From positions 1 through 64,000 of the forward strand of contig NZ_JAPYKK010000018.1 of NCBI RefSeq assembly GCF_029623395.1: 64,000 bases of DNA, given 5' to 3'. The DNA comes from Sphingomonas echinoides (GTDB lineage Bacteria > Pseudomonadota > Alphaproteobacteria > Sphingomonadales > Sphingomonadaceae). The notes below the pieces were generated by a model that worked only from the letters and a program-made list of their open reading frames with translations, ran no database searches and had not been told where the DNA came from. Position 1 is the stretch's first letter. Each line of letters begins with the position of its first letter. This document shows positions 9,729 to 18,769 of this stretch, in pieces. The position numbers were made by a program, and so were the translations under genes.

Positions 9729-9866
9729 CGCGTCGCGAAAGCCCGGCAATGTGCCAAATAGCAAGAGGTGAGCGGACGAATCGGCGTTGGCCGGGGAATG
9801 CCGCGTTGCAGTCGCCAATGCGGCTGGGTATCACGCCGCCAAACATTCCCGTGGAGGAGCCTAATC

Positions 9867-10775
9867 ATGACGCCAGCCGTCCAAGCCATTCTCGACAAGT
9901 ACGAATCGGACAGCCCCGCGACCAAGGCGAACCTTGGTCGTATCCTCATGCAGGGCAAGCTCGGCGGGACCGGCAAGCTCGTCATCCTGCCGGTCGACCA
10001 GGGCTTCGAACATGGCCCGGCGCGCAGCTTCGCCGTCAATCCTGCGGCATACGACCCGCATTACCATTATCAGCTGGCGATCGATGCCGGGCTTTCGGCC
10101 TATGCCGCACCGCTCGGGATGCTCGAAGCAGGCGCGGGCACCTTTGCAGGGCAGATCCCGACGATCCTCAAGGTCAACAGCTCGAACAGCTGGGCGCAAG
10201 GTGCCAATCAGGCCGTCACCGGCTCGGTCGAGGATGCGGTGCGGCTCGGCTGCGCGGCGATCGGCTTCACGATCTATCCGGGATCGGACGATCTGTTCGA
10301 CATGATCGGCCAGATTCGCGAAATGTCGGCGGAGGCAAAGTCGGTCGGCATCGCGACCGTCATCTGGTCGTATCCGCGTGGCGGCATCCTGCCCAAGTCG
10401 GGCGAGCTCGCGCTCGACGTCGGGGCCTATGCCGCGCACATGGCGGCATTGCTCGGTGCGCACATAATCAAGGTGAAACTGCCGAGCGATCATATCGAGC
10501 AGGAGGAAGCCAAGCCGATGTACGAGGGCACCGACTGGTCGAACCAGGCGGACCGCGTGAAACATGTCGTGCAGTCGAGCTTCGCGGGTCGCCGCATCGT
10601 CGTCTTCTCGGGCGGCGCGGCCAAGGGCGCGGACGCGGTATATCAGGACGCGCGCGACATTCTCGCCGGTGGCGGCAACGGCTCGATCATCGGGCGCAAC
10701 ACCTTCCAGCGTCCGCGCGACGAAGCCCTCGAAATGCTCGCCAAGATCATCGCGATCTACAAGGGCGAGGCGTAA
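9867..10775 (+). CDS. Class I fructose-bisphosphate aldolase (DhnA/FbaB type)
   Basis: It catalyses the reversible cleavage of fructose 1,6-bisphosphate to two triose phosphates through a Schiff base, in glycolysis and gluconeogenesis. The 302-residue protein belongs to the archaeal/DhnA-type class I aldolases: LVILPVDQGFEHGPARSF near the N-terminus, SYPRGG in the middle, AHIIKVKLPS holding the probable Schiff-base lysine, and the phosphate-binding FSGGAAKG and GGNGSIIGRN near the C-terminus. GGAGGAG eight bases ahead fixes the ATG at 9867. It is followed by a strong hairpin before thiE. Confidence 0.9.
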   Translation: MTPAVQAILDKYESDSPATKANLGRILMQGKLGGTGKLVILPVDQGFEHGPARSFAVNPAAYDPHYHYQLAIDAGLSAYAAPLGMLEAGAGTFAGQIPTILKVNSSNSWAQGANQAVTGSVEDAVRLGCAAIGFTIYPGSDDLFDMIGQIREMSAEAKSVGIATVIWSYPRGGILPKSGELALDVGAYAAHMAALLGAHIIKVKLPSDHIEQEEAKPMYEGTDWSNQADRVKHVVQSSFAGRRIVVFSGGAAKGADAVYQDARDILAGGGNGSIIGRNTFQRPRDEALEMLAKIIAIYKGEA

Positions 10776-10784
10776 ATCGCACGG

Positions 10785-10825
10785 GCACGCCTGTCATCGC
10801 GACCTTGGTCCGATGACAGGCGTGC
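10785..10825 (+). terminator. Perfect 15-bp hairpin between aldolase gene and thiE
   Basis: GCACGCCTGTCATCG (10785-10799) is exactly complementary to CGATGACAGGCGTGC (10811-10825), with an 11-base loop, ten bases after the aldolase stop. The following TTCTAG is not a long T-run, so it is an imperfect intrinsic terminator; it may also protect the upstream mRNA or attenuate read-through into thiE. Confidence 0.7.
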
Positions 10826-10903
10826 TTCTAGAGCTACGCCAGACGCGTGTGCCCGAACATACCGCGGCTTTCCATGCCGCGATCGTGGCGCTATCGGCAG
10901 CGG

Positions 10904-11587
10904 ATGGACATTGAAGACCCGCTCGGCCCGCTTGACCCCAATTTCGGTGCGCAATTCCAGCGCGACTACCGACGCCCCCCATGCCAGCTGTATCTCGTAT
11001 CGCCACTCGACGTCGGCGGCGGGTTCCCCGATCGCCTGAAGCGCGCGCTCGAGGCGGGACCGGTCGCCGCGTTCCAGTTCCGCGTAAAGGATGTCGACCA
11101 GCATGCCGCCGCCGCGCTCGCCGAGCCGTTGCAGCGAATCTGCGCGGACGCCGATGTCGCGTTCATCGTCAACGACAGCATTGCGCTGGCGAAGCGCCTC
11201 GGCGCGGATGGCGTGCATCTCGGACAGGACGACGGGGATCCGCAGGAAGCGCGCAGCGAACTCGGCGCCGCAGCGCAAATCGGTGTCACGTGTCACGCCA
11301 GCCGCCATCTCGCGATGGAAGCGGGCGAAGCGGGGGCGGACTATGTCGCGTTCGGCGCGTTCCACCCGACCGTCACCAAGGCGACCGAACATCTTGCCGA
11401 TCCCGTGCTGCTCAGCTGGTGGTCGACCGTGTTCGAAATCCCCTGTGTCGCGATCGGCGGGATCACCCCGGTCAACGCGCCGCCGCTGGTTGCTGCGGGG
11501 GCGGACTTCCTTGCGGTGTCGCATGCGGTGTGGGGCGGCGATGAAGCTGCGGCAGTGCAGGCATTTGGGGCGGTGCTGGAGCGGTAA
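10904..11587 (+). CDS. thiE: Thiamine phosphate synthase
   Basis: ThiE joins the thiazole phosphate and pyrimidine pyrophosphate moieties to form thiamine monophosphate. The 227-residue TIM-barrel shows FQFRVKD, VAFIVNDSIALAKRLGADGVHLGQDD and the phosphate loop region IGGITPVNAPPLVAAGADFLAVSHAVW. The start MDIEDPL follows a run of bases without a strong Shine-Dalgarno, so a slightly different start is possible. The thiazole gene (thiS-thiG fusion) lies 33 kb away, so the pathway is split. No TPP riboswitch was recognised upstream. Confidence 0.88.
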   Translation: MDIEDPLGPLDPNFGAQFQRDYRRPPCQLYLVSPLDVGGGFPDRLKRALEAGPVAAFQFRVKDVDQHAAAALAEPLQRICADADVAFIVNDSIALAKRLGADGVHLGQDDGDPQEARSELGAAAQIGVTCHASRHLAMEAGEAGADYVAFGAFHPTVTKATEHLADPVLLSWWSTVFEIPCVAIGGITPVNAPPLVAAGADFLAVSHAVWGGDEAAAVQAFGAVLER

Positions 11588-11633
11588 CGGCGCGGCTCCT
11601 GTCGATCGCGAATTATCCATCGCGACGGACGGA

Positions 11634-12242
11634 TCACCAGTGGCGGACGCGTCCGGTATCGATATGGACGAATCCGTCGCGCGGATAATAGCCGACGCCC
11701 CCGCCACCCAGCGCCAGCGCCGCGCCGCGAAGGCGGTCGAGCGATACGCCCGGCACGACGATGTCGGTCGCCTTGCCGAGCATATGCTGGCTCATGTGCG
11801 CGACGCCCGTATGTTTGCCGCCGTTTGACCGCAGTTTTGCGTTGGTCTTGGGGGACCGATAGCCGGAAATCAGATCGATCTTGCGATTGCCGCCAAGGTC
11901 GAGCTTTTGGCGGAGCGAAACGAGCAAGGCGAGCAGCCGTCGGTCCATGCCGATCGTCTCGCCGGTCCGCCAGTCGCGCAGCCCATGATTGAGCTCGGCC
12001 AGTCCGGCGGCGAGGAACCGGCCCGAACGGGCGAAGACGGCGTCGACCGTCTCGTTGGTATGGACGTTGCGGATCGCCAGACGCCATTCGATACCCTTCG
12101 CCATGGCGGGCAAGGGGAGGGCCAGCGCCGCGCCACCAGCGATGGCGCCGCCGAGCATTGCGCGTCGCGAGAGGAGCGACTGACATTTCGCATTCGTAAC
12201 GGAGCCAAGTGGGTTATCTATCGTTGTATCCATGCATTGCAT
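11634..12242 (-). CDS. Tat-exported YcbK/DUF882 family protein (M15-type peptidase fold)
   Basis: A protein of about 200 residues with a twin-arginine signal (SRRAMLGGAIAGGAALALPLPAMA) and a C-terminal DUF882/peptidase M15A domain. Zinc-ligand-type motifs are visible: SGYRSPKTN, the His and Asp in SQHMLGKATDIV, and FVHIDTG. Such proteins act on or bind peptidoglycan in the periplasm. Starts at 12242 (MQCMD) and 12233 (MDTT) are both possible. The gene is divergent from the L,D-transpeptidase gene with only about 16-25 bp between starts, so each promoter must overlap the neighbour's 5' end. Confidence 0.82.
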   Translation of the reverse strand: MQCMDTTIDNPLGSVTNAKCQSLLSRRAMLGGAIAGGAALALPLPAMAKGIEWRLAIRNVHTNETVDAVFARSGRFLAAGLAELNHGLRDWRTGETIGMDRRLLALLVSLRQKLDLGGNRKIDLISGYRSPKTNAKLRSNGGKHTGVAHMSQHMLGKATDIVVPGVSLDRLRGAALALGGGGVGYYPRDGFVHIDTGRVRHW

Positions 12243-12258
12243 GTAGGGGACTGAAACC

Positions 12259-13287
12259 GTGCTAAAAACCTTCGCCGGCTTGGCTTGTCTGGTCTTGACC
12301 CCGGTTGGTCTCATGGGTGCCGCCGCGGCGGGAACAAAGGCGCCGCAGTCCAATCCCGCCGCGCAGACCTCGCTCGACCGTTCCGTCCTTCACGCGCAAG
12401 TGATTCTGGATCATCTCGGTTTTTCGCCCGGCGTCCTCGACGGTCGCGAGGGTAAATCGCTCGTCGCCGCGCTGAATGGTTTCCAGGAAGCACAGGGTCT
12501 GCCCATCACGGGGAAGCTCGATCAGCAGACGTTGCGTGCGCTGTATCCGCATCGCGCGTTTCGCCCGATCCAGCGGATCACGTTGACCGATCAGATCCTT
12601 GCCGGTCCCTATACCAATCCGTTCCCCAAGGATCCCGCACTCCAATCGAAACTGCCCGCGCTCGGGTACAAGAGCGTGATGGAGAAACTCGGGGAGATGT
12701 TCCACACCACGCCAGCGGTGCTGATCGAACTCAACAGCCCCGATACGAAGTTGACCGCCGGGACGGAGATCGTCGTTCCCAATGCGATCACGACACAGCG
12801 CGCCTACGATTCGAAACTGCCCGAGGCATGGCGCAAGACGCTGAGCGACCTCAACGTCGACTCGACTCAGCCAGTCGGCGCCAAGATCGTCGTGTCGAAG
12901 TCCAAGGAAGTCCTTCGCGTACTCGACAAGGACGGCAAGCTCGTCGCGCAGTTCATGGCGACAATGGGCAGCACGCACGATCCGCTTCCGATCGGGACGT
13001 GGAAGGTGAAGGGCGCGTCCTACAATCCCGAATTCCACTTCAACCCGGATCTGTTCTGGGACGCGAAGAAGAGCGCCAAGCAGGCGTTGCTTCCTCCGGG
13101 GCCGAACGGTCCGGTCGGGGTCGTGTGGCTGGATCTGTCCAAGCCGCATTATGGCATCCACGGCACGCCATCGCCCGAGACGATCGGGCGCGCGGAAAGC
13201 CACGGTTGCATCCGCCTGACCAACTGGGACGCTGCGCGACTCGCGATGATGATAAAGCCCGGAACGCCAGCCGTGTTCCAGAGCTGA
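12259..13287 (+). CDS. L,D-transpeptidase (YkuD domain) with peptidoglycan-binding domain
   Basis: A 342-residue secreted cell-wall enzyme that makes L,D-crosslinks or attaches proteins to peptidoglycan. It has an N-terminal signal peptide (cleavage after about residue 24), a peptidoglycan-binding domain at about 45-90 (VILDHLGFSPGVLDG, LPITGKLDQQTLRAL), and a YkuD domain from about 210. The YkuD motif is HYGIHGTPSPETIGRAESHG followed by CIRLTN, with catalytic Cys at about 317. The GTG start is supported by AGGGGA eight bases upstream. The M23 peptidase gene follows after 12 bp. Confidence 0.92.
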   Translation: MLKTFAGLACLVLTPVGLMGAAAAGTKAPQSNPAAQTSLDRSVLHAQVILDHLGFSPGVLDGREGKSLVAALNGFQEAQGLPITGKLDQQTLRALYPHRAFRPIQRITLTDQILAGPYTNPFPKDPALQSKLPALGYKSVMEKLGEMFHTTPAVLIELNSPDTKLTAGTEIVVPNAITTQRAYDSKLPEAWRKTLSDLNVDSTQPVGAKIVVSKSKEVLRVLDKDGKLVAQFMATMGSTHDPLPIGTWKVKGASYNPEFHFNPDLFWDAKKSAKQALLPPGPNGPVGVVWLDLSKPHYGIHGTPSPETIGRAESHGCIRLTNWDAARLAMMIKPGTPAVFQS

Positions 13288-13299
13288 TCGGACGTCGGT

Positions 13300-13935
13300 A
13301 TGCGGCGGATCGGTTTCGTCTTGCTCGGATTGCTGGTTGCGGTCGTCGGGCTTTGGATTGCTGCCCTGGTGTTCTTGCCGGATGCGCCCGCCGGATCGTC
13401 CGGCGCGGCGCGAACTCCGCTCGATCGGCTCCGGCTGGCGGTACGCTGGCAGCCCCAGCCGGTTGATATCGGTGCTGGTCGCGGGCCGGCCATCTTGCTC
13501 GGCATGCCTGTCTCCGGGATCGCGCGAAACGCGCTTCGCGACTCCTGGGGCGAAGCGCGGGATGACGGAACGCGGGCGCATCATGGCACCGATGTGATGG
13601 CGCCCGCGAATACTCCGGTCGTCGCGGCGGCGCCGGGGGTCGTCGAGAAGCTGTGGAACAGCGAAGCCGGTGGCATCACCGTATACGTCCGGTCGCCGGC
13701 GCGGACGTGGACGCATTATTACGCCCATCTCTCGGGCTATGCCCCCGGACTGCACGAAGGCCAGACGATCGCTGCGGGTGAGCTGCTGGGGTATGTCGGC
13801 GATACCGGCAACGCGGGGGCAGGGAATTATCACCTGCATTTCGGCCTGACACGGACCGATCCTGCGCAGCATTGGTACGAGGGAACAGACGTCGATCCGT
13901 TCCCCTATCTTGCCGGGAAGCCGCTGCCCGGCTAA
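13300..13935 (+). CDS. M23 family metallopeptidase (LytM-like)
   Basis: A 211-residue membrane-anchored or secreted protein with a hydrophobic N-terminal segment (residues 4-25) and an M23 domain. The zinc and catalytic residues are seen in HHGTDVMAP (His and Asp), HYYAHL and HLHFG. It probably cuts peptide crosslinks in peptidoglycan, or, if inactive, activates an amidase. It follows the L,D-transpeptidase gene closely and is likely cotranscribed, giving an envelope-remodelling pair. Confidence 0.9.
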   Translation: MRRIGFVLLGLLVAVVGLWIAALVFLPDAPAGSSGAARTPLDRLRLAVRWQPQPVDIGAGRGPAILLGMPVSGIARNALRDSWGEARDDGTRAHHGTDVMAPANTPVVAAAPGVVEKLWNSEAGGITVYVRSPARTWTHYYAHLSGYAPGLHEGQTIAAGELLGYVGDTGNAGAGNYHLHFGLTRTDPAQHWYEGTDVDPFPYLAGKPLPG

Positions 13936-13999
13936 GGCCTCGCGCCACGGTGCCTCGAAAAGAGGCGCCCCTTGGCTCTTTGCAACGCAGGCTCACCCC

Positions 14000-14563
14000 A
14001 TGAAGATCAACGCGGTCGAAATCCGTCCCGGCAACATTCTCGAATATGAAGGCGGCATCTGGCGTGCGGTGAAGATCCAGCACACCCAGCCCGGCAAGGG
14101 CGGCGCCTATATGCAGGTCGAGCTGAAGAACCTCATCGACGGCCGCAAGAACAACGTTCGCTTCCGTTCGGCCGAGAGCCTCGAGAAGGTCCGGCTCGAC
14201 ACGGTCGACTTCCAGTTCCTGTTCCGCGAGGGCGACACGCTGACCTTCATGGACAAGGTCAATTACGAGCAGATCTCGCTCGACGCGGACATCCTTGGCG
14301 ATGCTGCGGCGTTCCTGCAGGACGGCATGGATGTCGTGATGGAATTGTGGGAGGAGCGTCCGATCTCGGTGCAGCTCCCCGACACGATCGAGGCGCTGAT
14401 CGTCGAGGCGGATGCCGTAGTGAAGGGGCAGACCGCCTCGTCGAGCTACAAGCCCGCGATCCTCGAGAATGGCGTCCGCGTCATGGTCCCGCCGCATATC
14501 GGCGCGGGCACGCGGATCGTCGTCGACGTCTACGAACAGACCTACGTGAAGCGCGCCGAATAA
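14000..14563 (+). CDS. efp: Translation elongation factor P
   Basis: EF-P rescues ribosomes stalled at polyproline stretches. The 187-residue protein has the KOW-like N-terminal domain with the loop lysine K33 in QPGKGGAY, equivalent to the modified K34 of E. coli, then two OB domains ending [17 protein letters not shown]. The start at [11 protein letters not shown] matches the family; an upstream in-frame extension lies in the intergenic space. No EpmA or EarP modification gene is nearby. Confidence 0.96.
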   Translation: MKINAVEIRPGNILEYEGGIWRAVKIQHTQPGKGGAYMQVELKNLIDGRKNNVRFRSAESLEKVRLDTVDFQFLFREGDTLTFMDKVNYEQISLDADILGDAAAFLQDGMDVVMELWEERPISVQLPDTIEALIVEADAVVKGQTASSSYKPAILENGVRVMVPPHIGAGTRIVVDVYEQTYVKRAE

Positions 14564-14565
14564 CG

Positions 14566-14700
14566 CTTCTCCCTCTCCCCCGCTTGCGGGGAGAGGGTGG
14601 CCGAGCGAAGCGAGGACGGGAGAGGGGCAGTATCGTAGCGCACCGCACTGTACTGCCCCTCTCCCCGACCCTCTCCCCACAAGCGGGGAGAGGGAGAAGA
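14566..14700. repeat. REPIN-like double inverted repeat, copy 2
   Basis: The efp-suhB space is filled by an almost symmetric element. Hairpin one is 14571-14597 and hairpin two 14669-14694, each with CCCTCTCCCC/GGGGAGAGGG arms. The two halves are inverted to each other, with GGGAGAGGGGCAGTA mirrored by TACTGCCCCTCTCCC around a short centre. The right half closely matches the element in the accD-folC gap. The right arm's purine run lies just upstream of the suhB ATG. Confidence 0.85.
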
Positions 14701-14711
14701 AAGAAAAAGAT

Positions 14712-15524
14712 ATGCCCTCCCATTCCGGTCTGATGACCGTCATCGATCGTGCCGCGCGCAAGGCCGGTCCGCGCCTGCGCCGCGATTTCAACGAGGTCCA
14801 GCAGCTCCAGGTCAGCCGCAAGGGCCCCGCCGACTTCGTGACGATCGCCGATCAGCGTGCCGAACAGACGCTATACGAGGAATTGTCGCGCGCCCGCCCC
14901 GACTGGGGCTTCCTGATGGAAGAGCGCGGCGAAGTCGCAGGCGACCCCAACAAGCCGCGCTTCATCGTCGACCCGCTCGATGGCACGACCAACTTCCTCC
15001 ACGGCATCCCGCACTTCGCGATCTCGATCGCGGTCGAGGAGCCGATGCCCAATGGCAAGCGCGAGATCACCTCGGCGATGGTCTATCAGCCGATCACCGA
15101 CGAAGCGTTCTGGGCCGAGAAGGGCCGGGGCGCATGGGTGCAGGAGCAGCGGCTGCGCGTGTCGGCCCGTCGTGACCTCGCCGACTCGCTGATCGCGACC
15201 GGCATTCCGTTCCTCGGCCACGGCAATTTCGCCGAATGGTCGCGCATTTTCGGCGCGATCGCACCGGAAGTCGCCGGCATCCGGCGGATGGGGTCGGCGG
15301 CGCTCGATCTCGCCTGGGTCGCGGCAGGGCGGTACGACGGTTATTGGGAATCGGGCCTCAAGCCATGGGACGCAGCCGCAGGCCTGTTGCTCGTCAAGGA
15401 AGCGGGCGGATTCGTCACCGACTTCCGCGGTGGCGAGAAGATGATGGAACGCAGCGAATTCCTGGCCGCGAACGACGGGCTCCAGACGCGACTCCATAAA
15501 TTGCTGGCGGGCGCTCTGCGCTAA
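14712..15524 (+). CDS. suhB: Inositol monophosphatase family protein (SuhB-like)
   Basis: A 270-residue Mg-dependent phosphatase of the IMPase superfamily. The metal-binding motifs are EER (residue about 71), IVDPLDGTTNFLHGIPHFA and, near the C-terminus, GLKPWDAAAGLLLVKEAGG. It may hydrolyse myo-inositol 1-phosphate or act as the RNA polymerase/ribosome assembly cofactor SuhB; the sequence alone does not decide. It is placed after efp, separated by the inverted repeat. Confidence 0.9.
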   Translation: MPSHSGLMTVIDRAARKAGPRLRRDFNEVQQLQVSRKGPADFVTIADQRAEQTLYEELSRARPDWGFLMEERGEVAGDPNKPRFIVDPLDGTTNFLHGIPHFAISIAVEEPMPNGKREITSAMVYQPITDEAFWAEKGRGAWVQEQRLRVSARRDLADSLIATGIPFLGHGNFAEWSRIFGAIAPEVAGIRRMGSAALDLAWVAAGRYDGYWESGLKPWDAAAGLLLVKEAGGFVTDFRGGEKMMERSEFLAANDGLQTRLHKLLAGALR

Positions 15525-15557
15525 GGGGTGGGGGCGACGCTGCCCCCACGTTCCGGC

Positions 15558-15643
15558 ATCCCCGCGAAGGCAGGGATAAATGGTGACTGGCCTCGGTCAA
15601 CCTTTCTGCCGTGGCGTCAACGGATTCCCGCCTTCGCGGGAAT
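15558..15643. repeat. Pair of inverted ATTCCC-type hairpin repeats
   Basis: Two 20-bp palindromes lie in the suhB-nuoA gap: 15558-15577 (ATCCCC...GGGAT) and 15624-15643 (ATTCCCGCCTTCGCGGGAAT). They are reverse complements of each other with a few differences and sit in inverted orientation. The unit resembles the ATTCCC-N8-GGGAAT repeats widespread between genes in proteobacteria. It probably forms the suhB terminator. The gap 15525-15796 holds no gene that I can support. Confidence 0.75.
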
Positions 15644-15734
15644 GCCGCAAGGGGGCGGGGGTGCGCGGGCCACACGCGCCTACCAACACCGCCCGCCAAA
15701 TCCCTGTTGCGATTCATTCTCACGCCCGCAACCC

Positions 15735-15763
15735 TTGCCCCTATTAGCCCATGGTCCTAAAGC
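15735..15763 (+). promoter_or_regulatory. Possible promoter of the nuo operon
   Basis: TTGCCC (15735-15740) and TAAAGC (15758-15763) are separated by 17 bp and lie about 35 bp before the nuoA start. The match to a sigma-70 promoter is modest, and nothing better was seen in the 150 bp before nuoA. Confidence 0.25.
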
Positions 15764-15796
15764 CCTCGGCATCCCTTCGCACATGCGAGAACACCC

Positions 15797-16171
15797 TTGG
15801 TTGACCTGTCACAATATCTGCCGATCCTGCTGTTCCTCGGCGTCGCGCTCGTGCTTTCCAGCGCGTTCGTGTTCCTGCCGATGGTTGTTGCGCGCCTGAC
15901 CGGCGCGCACAAACCGACCGCAGAAAAACTCTCCGAATATGAATGCGGCTTCCCCGCGTTCGAGGATCCGCGCAGCCAGTTCGACGTGCGCTTCTACCTC
16001 GTCGCGATCCTGTTCATCATCTTCGATCTCGAAGCGGCGTTCCTGTATCCATGGGCGGTCAGCGTGTTCCAGCTCGGCTGGGTCGCGTGGGGATCGATGA
16101 TGCTGTTTATTGCCGAACTCGCGCTCGGCCTTGTTTACGCGTGGAAGAAGGGAGCTCTCGAATGGGAGTAG
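15797..16171 (+). CDS. nuoA: NADH-quinone oxidoreductase subunit A
   Basis: First gene of the complex I operon; a 124-residue membrane subunit with three transmembrane helices. The conserved loop [20 protein letters not shown] between helices 1 and 2 is clear, as is [21 protein letters not shown]. The start appears to be TTG at 15797 (reading MVDLSQYL), since no ATG or GTG lies in frame nearby. It overlaps nuoB by 10 bp. Confidence 0.95.
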   Translation: MVDLSQYLPILLFLGVALVLSSAFVFLPMVVARLTGAHKPTAEKLSEYECGFPAFEDPRSQFDVRFYLVAILFIIFDLEAAFLYPWAVSVFQLGWVAWGSMMLFIAELALGLVYAWKKGALEWE

Positions 16172-16716
16172 AACTCACTCATCCGACGACTGGCCTGCCG
16201 GGCCAGGACCTGGTCCAGCCCGACGCCGCGTTCTTCAACGATCTGAACGGCGAACTGGGCGACAAGGGTTTCCTCGTCACCTCGACCGAGGATCTGTTCC
16301 AGTGGGCGCGCACGGGTTCGCTGTGGTGGATGACCTTCGGGCTCGCGTGCTGCGCGGTCGAAATGATCCACGTCAACATGCCGCGTTACGATCTCGAGCG
16401 CTTCGGTGCCGCACCGCGCGCGTCCCCGCGCCAGTCGGACGTGATGATCGTCGCGGGCACGCTCTGCAACAAAATGGCGCCTGCACTTCGCAAGGTCTAT
16501 GACCAGATGTCGGAGCCGAAGTACGTCATTTCGATGGGCTCGTGCGCCAATGGCGGCGGCTATTATCACTACAGCTACTCGGTCGTGCGCGGTTGTGACC
16601 GGATCGTGCCCGTGGACATCTATGTCCCCGGTTGCCCGCCGACCGCGGAAGCGTTGCTGTATGGCATCATGCAGCTGCAACGGAAGATCCGTCGCGTCGG
16701 GACGATCGAACGATGA
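16162..16716 (+). CDS. nuoB: NADH-quinone oxidoreductase subunit B
   Basis: Carries iron-sulfur cluster N2, the last electron carrier before quinone. The 184-residue protein has the four cluster cysteines C63, C64 (GLACCAVEM), C128 (GSCANGG) and C158 (GCPP). The start at MGVELTHP overlaps the end of nuoA; an upstream open frame is the shadow of nuoA. The stop overlaps the nuoC start as ATGA. Confidence 0.97.
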   Translation: MGVELTHPTTGLPGQDLVQPDAAFFNDLNGELGDKGFLVTSTEDLFQWARTGSLWWMTFGLACCAVEMIHVNMPRYDLERFGAAPRASPRQSDVMIVAGTLCNKMAPALRKVYDQMSEPKYVISMGSCANGGGYYHYSYSVVRGCDRIVPVDIYVPGCPPTAEALLYGIMQLQRKIRRVGTIER

Positions 16717-17537
16717 GGGCGCCGGCTCCTGCCTATCGCGCCAATGACGGCGTGATCGACGCGGCGACCGCTGCGCTCGGTGGCCACCTGCTGCATTCGC
16801 TCGATGCGGTCGGCGAAGTTGCGTTGCATGTCGATCGGGACTCGCTGGTCGAGACGATGGTTGCGCTGCGCGATACGCCCGGTCTCGAATATCAGCAGCT
16901 GATGGAAATCGCCGGAGTCGATTATCCCGATCGCGGGATCGACCGGTTCGAGGTCGTCTATTGCCTGCTCTCGCTGACGCGCAACCACCGCATTCGTGTG
17001 CATGTGCAGACGGACGACGAGAAGCCGGTGCCATCGGTAACGGGCATCTGGCCGGTCGCCGGCTGGCTCGAGCGCGAAGTGTACGACATGTACGGTGTGT
17101 TGTTCTCTGGCAATTCCGATCTGCGCCGCATTCTCACGGATTACGGTTTCCGCGGGCATCCGCAGCGTAAGGACTTCCCGCTGACCGGCTATGTCGAACT
17201 GCGCTACTCGGAAGAGGCAAAGCGCGTGGTCTATGAGCCCGTCGCGCTTGCGCAGGATTTCCGCACGTTCGATTTCATGAGCCCATGGGAAGGCGCCGAA
17301 TACGTCCTTCCGGGTGACGAGAAGGCGAAGGTGCCCGAAGCCAAGGGCGCGCCGACGCCGCTCAAGGCCGACGAGATCGTCAAGGCGGATGCCCCGAAAA
17401 GCCCCGTCTCCGGCGCGACCGAGCCCAAGGCGACCGAGAACACCACGCAGTCGGGTGCGGGCAAGCCCGGCCCGGGTGCGGGCGAGAAGCCAGCCAATCC
17501 GGATGTCGTTCCCTCCACCAAGGGGCAGAACCAGTGA
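16713..17537 (+). CDS. nuoC: NADH-quinone oxidoreductase subunit C with long C-terminal tail
   Basis: A 274-residue peripheral-arm subunit. The core to about residue 200 contains [43 protein letters not shown], followed by [16 protein letters not shown]. After that comes a tail of about 65 residues rich in Lys, Ala, Pro, Thr and Gly ([19 protein letters not shown], then [13 protein letters not shown]), which is not part of the usual family core and is probably disordered. It overlaps nuoB and nuoD by 4 bp each. Confidence 0.96.
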   Translation: MRAPAPAYRANDGVIDAATAALGGHLLHSLDAVGEVALHVDRDSLVETMVALRDTPGLEYQQLMEIAGVDYPDRGIDRFEVVYCLLSLTRNHRIRVHVQTDDEKPVPSVTGIWPVAGWLEREVYDMYGVLFSGNSDLRRILTDYGFRGHPQRKDFPLTGYVELRYSEEAKRVVYEPVALAQDFRTFDFMSPWEGAEYVLPGDEKAKVPEAKGAPTPLKADEIVKADAPKSPVSGATEPKATENTTQSGAGKPGPGAGEKPANPDVVPSTKGQNQ

Positions 17538-18769
17538 CCGAGTATCTCGACCAGCTCGAACATCGCTACGACGGGGAAAACCCGGAAGTCGGCGACGTCG
17601 AAATCCAGAATTACACGATCAACTTCGGTCCGCAGCATCCGGCAGCCCACGGCGTTTTGCGCCTCGTGATGGAGCTTGACGGCGAGATCGTCGAGCGTGT
17701 CGATCCGCACGTTGGGCTGCTGCATCGCGGCACCGAGAAGCTGATCGAATACAAGACGTACATGCAGGCGCTGCCGTATTTCGACCGGCTCGATTACTGC
17801 TCGCCGCTGTGCATGGAGCACAGCTATGTGCTCGCGATCGAGAAGCTGCTCGATCTCGAAGTGCCGATCCGCGCGCAGTATCTCCGCGTGCTGTTCGCCG
17901 AACTGACGCGCATTTCGAATCACATGCTCAACCTCGGGTCGCACGTCATGGACGTCGGCGCGATGACGCCGAACCTGTGGCTGTTCGAAATCCGCGAGGA
18001 TTGCATGAACTTCTTCGAGCGGGTCTCGGGCGCGCGGATGCACAGCGCATACTTCCGCCCGGGCGGCGTCCATCAGGACGCCCCGCTCAAGCTGCTCGCC
18101 GATCTGGCCGACTGGCTCGACACGCGCCTGCCGCGTCTGTTCGAGGATGCGATTTCGCTCGTCGCGGACAACCGCATCTTCAAGCAGCGCAACGTCGATA
18201 TCGCCACGGTTAGCCGTGACGATGCGATCAAGTGGGGCTTCTCCGGCCCGATGATCCGCGGCTCCGGCATCGCCTGGGATCTGCGCAAGTCGCAGCCGTA
18301 TGACGTGTACGCCAAGATGGACTTCGACGTGCCGGTCGGCACGCGCGGCGATTGCTATGACCGGTTCATGGTGCGCGTCGAGGAAGTCCGCCAGTCCGCA
18401 CGGATCATGAAGCAGTGCCTGCGCGACATGCCCGAGGGGCCGATCGCGTCGCTCGACCGCAAGGTCGTGCCGCCCAAGCGCGCCGAGATGAAGCGCTCGA
18501 TGGAAGCGCTGATCCATCACTTCAAGCTGTACACCGAAGGCTTCCACGTGCCCGCCGGCGACGTCTATGTCGCGACCGAAAGCCCGAAGGGCGAGTTCGG
18601 CGTGTATCTGGTCGCGGATGGCACGAACAAGCCGTACCGTTGCAAGATCCGCCCGACGGCGTTCTCGCATCTGCAGGCGATGGACTTCATGTCGAAGGGC
18701 CACATGCTCGCCGACACCACCGCGATCCTGGGGGCGATGGACATCGTGTTCGGGGAGTGTGACCGGTGA
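17534..18769 (+). CDS. nuoD: NADH-quinone oxidoreductase subunit D
   Basis: The 49-kDa-type subunit, lining the quinone site next to NuoB. It has 411 residues from a GTG start overlapping the nuoC stop (GTGA). Family markers include [53 protein letters not shown] and the C-terminal [14 protein letters not shown]. It is followed without a gap by a non-nuo gene. Confidence 0.97.
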   Translation: MTEYLDQLEHRYDGENPEVGDVEIQNYTINFGPQHPAAHGVLRLVMELDGEIVERVDPHVGLLHRGTEKLIEYKTYMQALPYFDRLDYCSPLCMEHSYVLAIEKLLDLEVPIRAQYLRVLFAELTRISNHMLNLGSHVMDVGAMTPNLWLFEIREDCMNFFERVSGARMHSAYFRPGGVHQDAPLKLLADLADWLDTRLPRLFEDAISLVADNRIFKQRNVDIATVSRDDAIKWGFSGPMIRGSGIAWDLRKSQPYDVYAKMDFDVPVGTRGDCYDRFMVRVEEVRQSARIMKQCLRDMPEGPIASLDRKVVPPKRAEMKRSMEALIHHFKLYTEGFHVPAGDVYVATESPKGEFGVYLVADGTNKPYRCKIRPTAFSHLQAMDFMSKGHMLADTTAILGAMDIVFGECDR

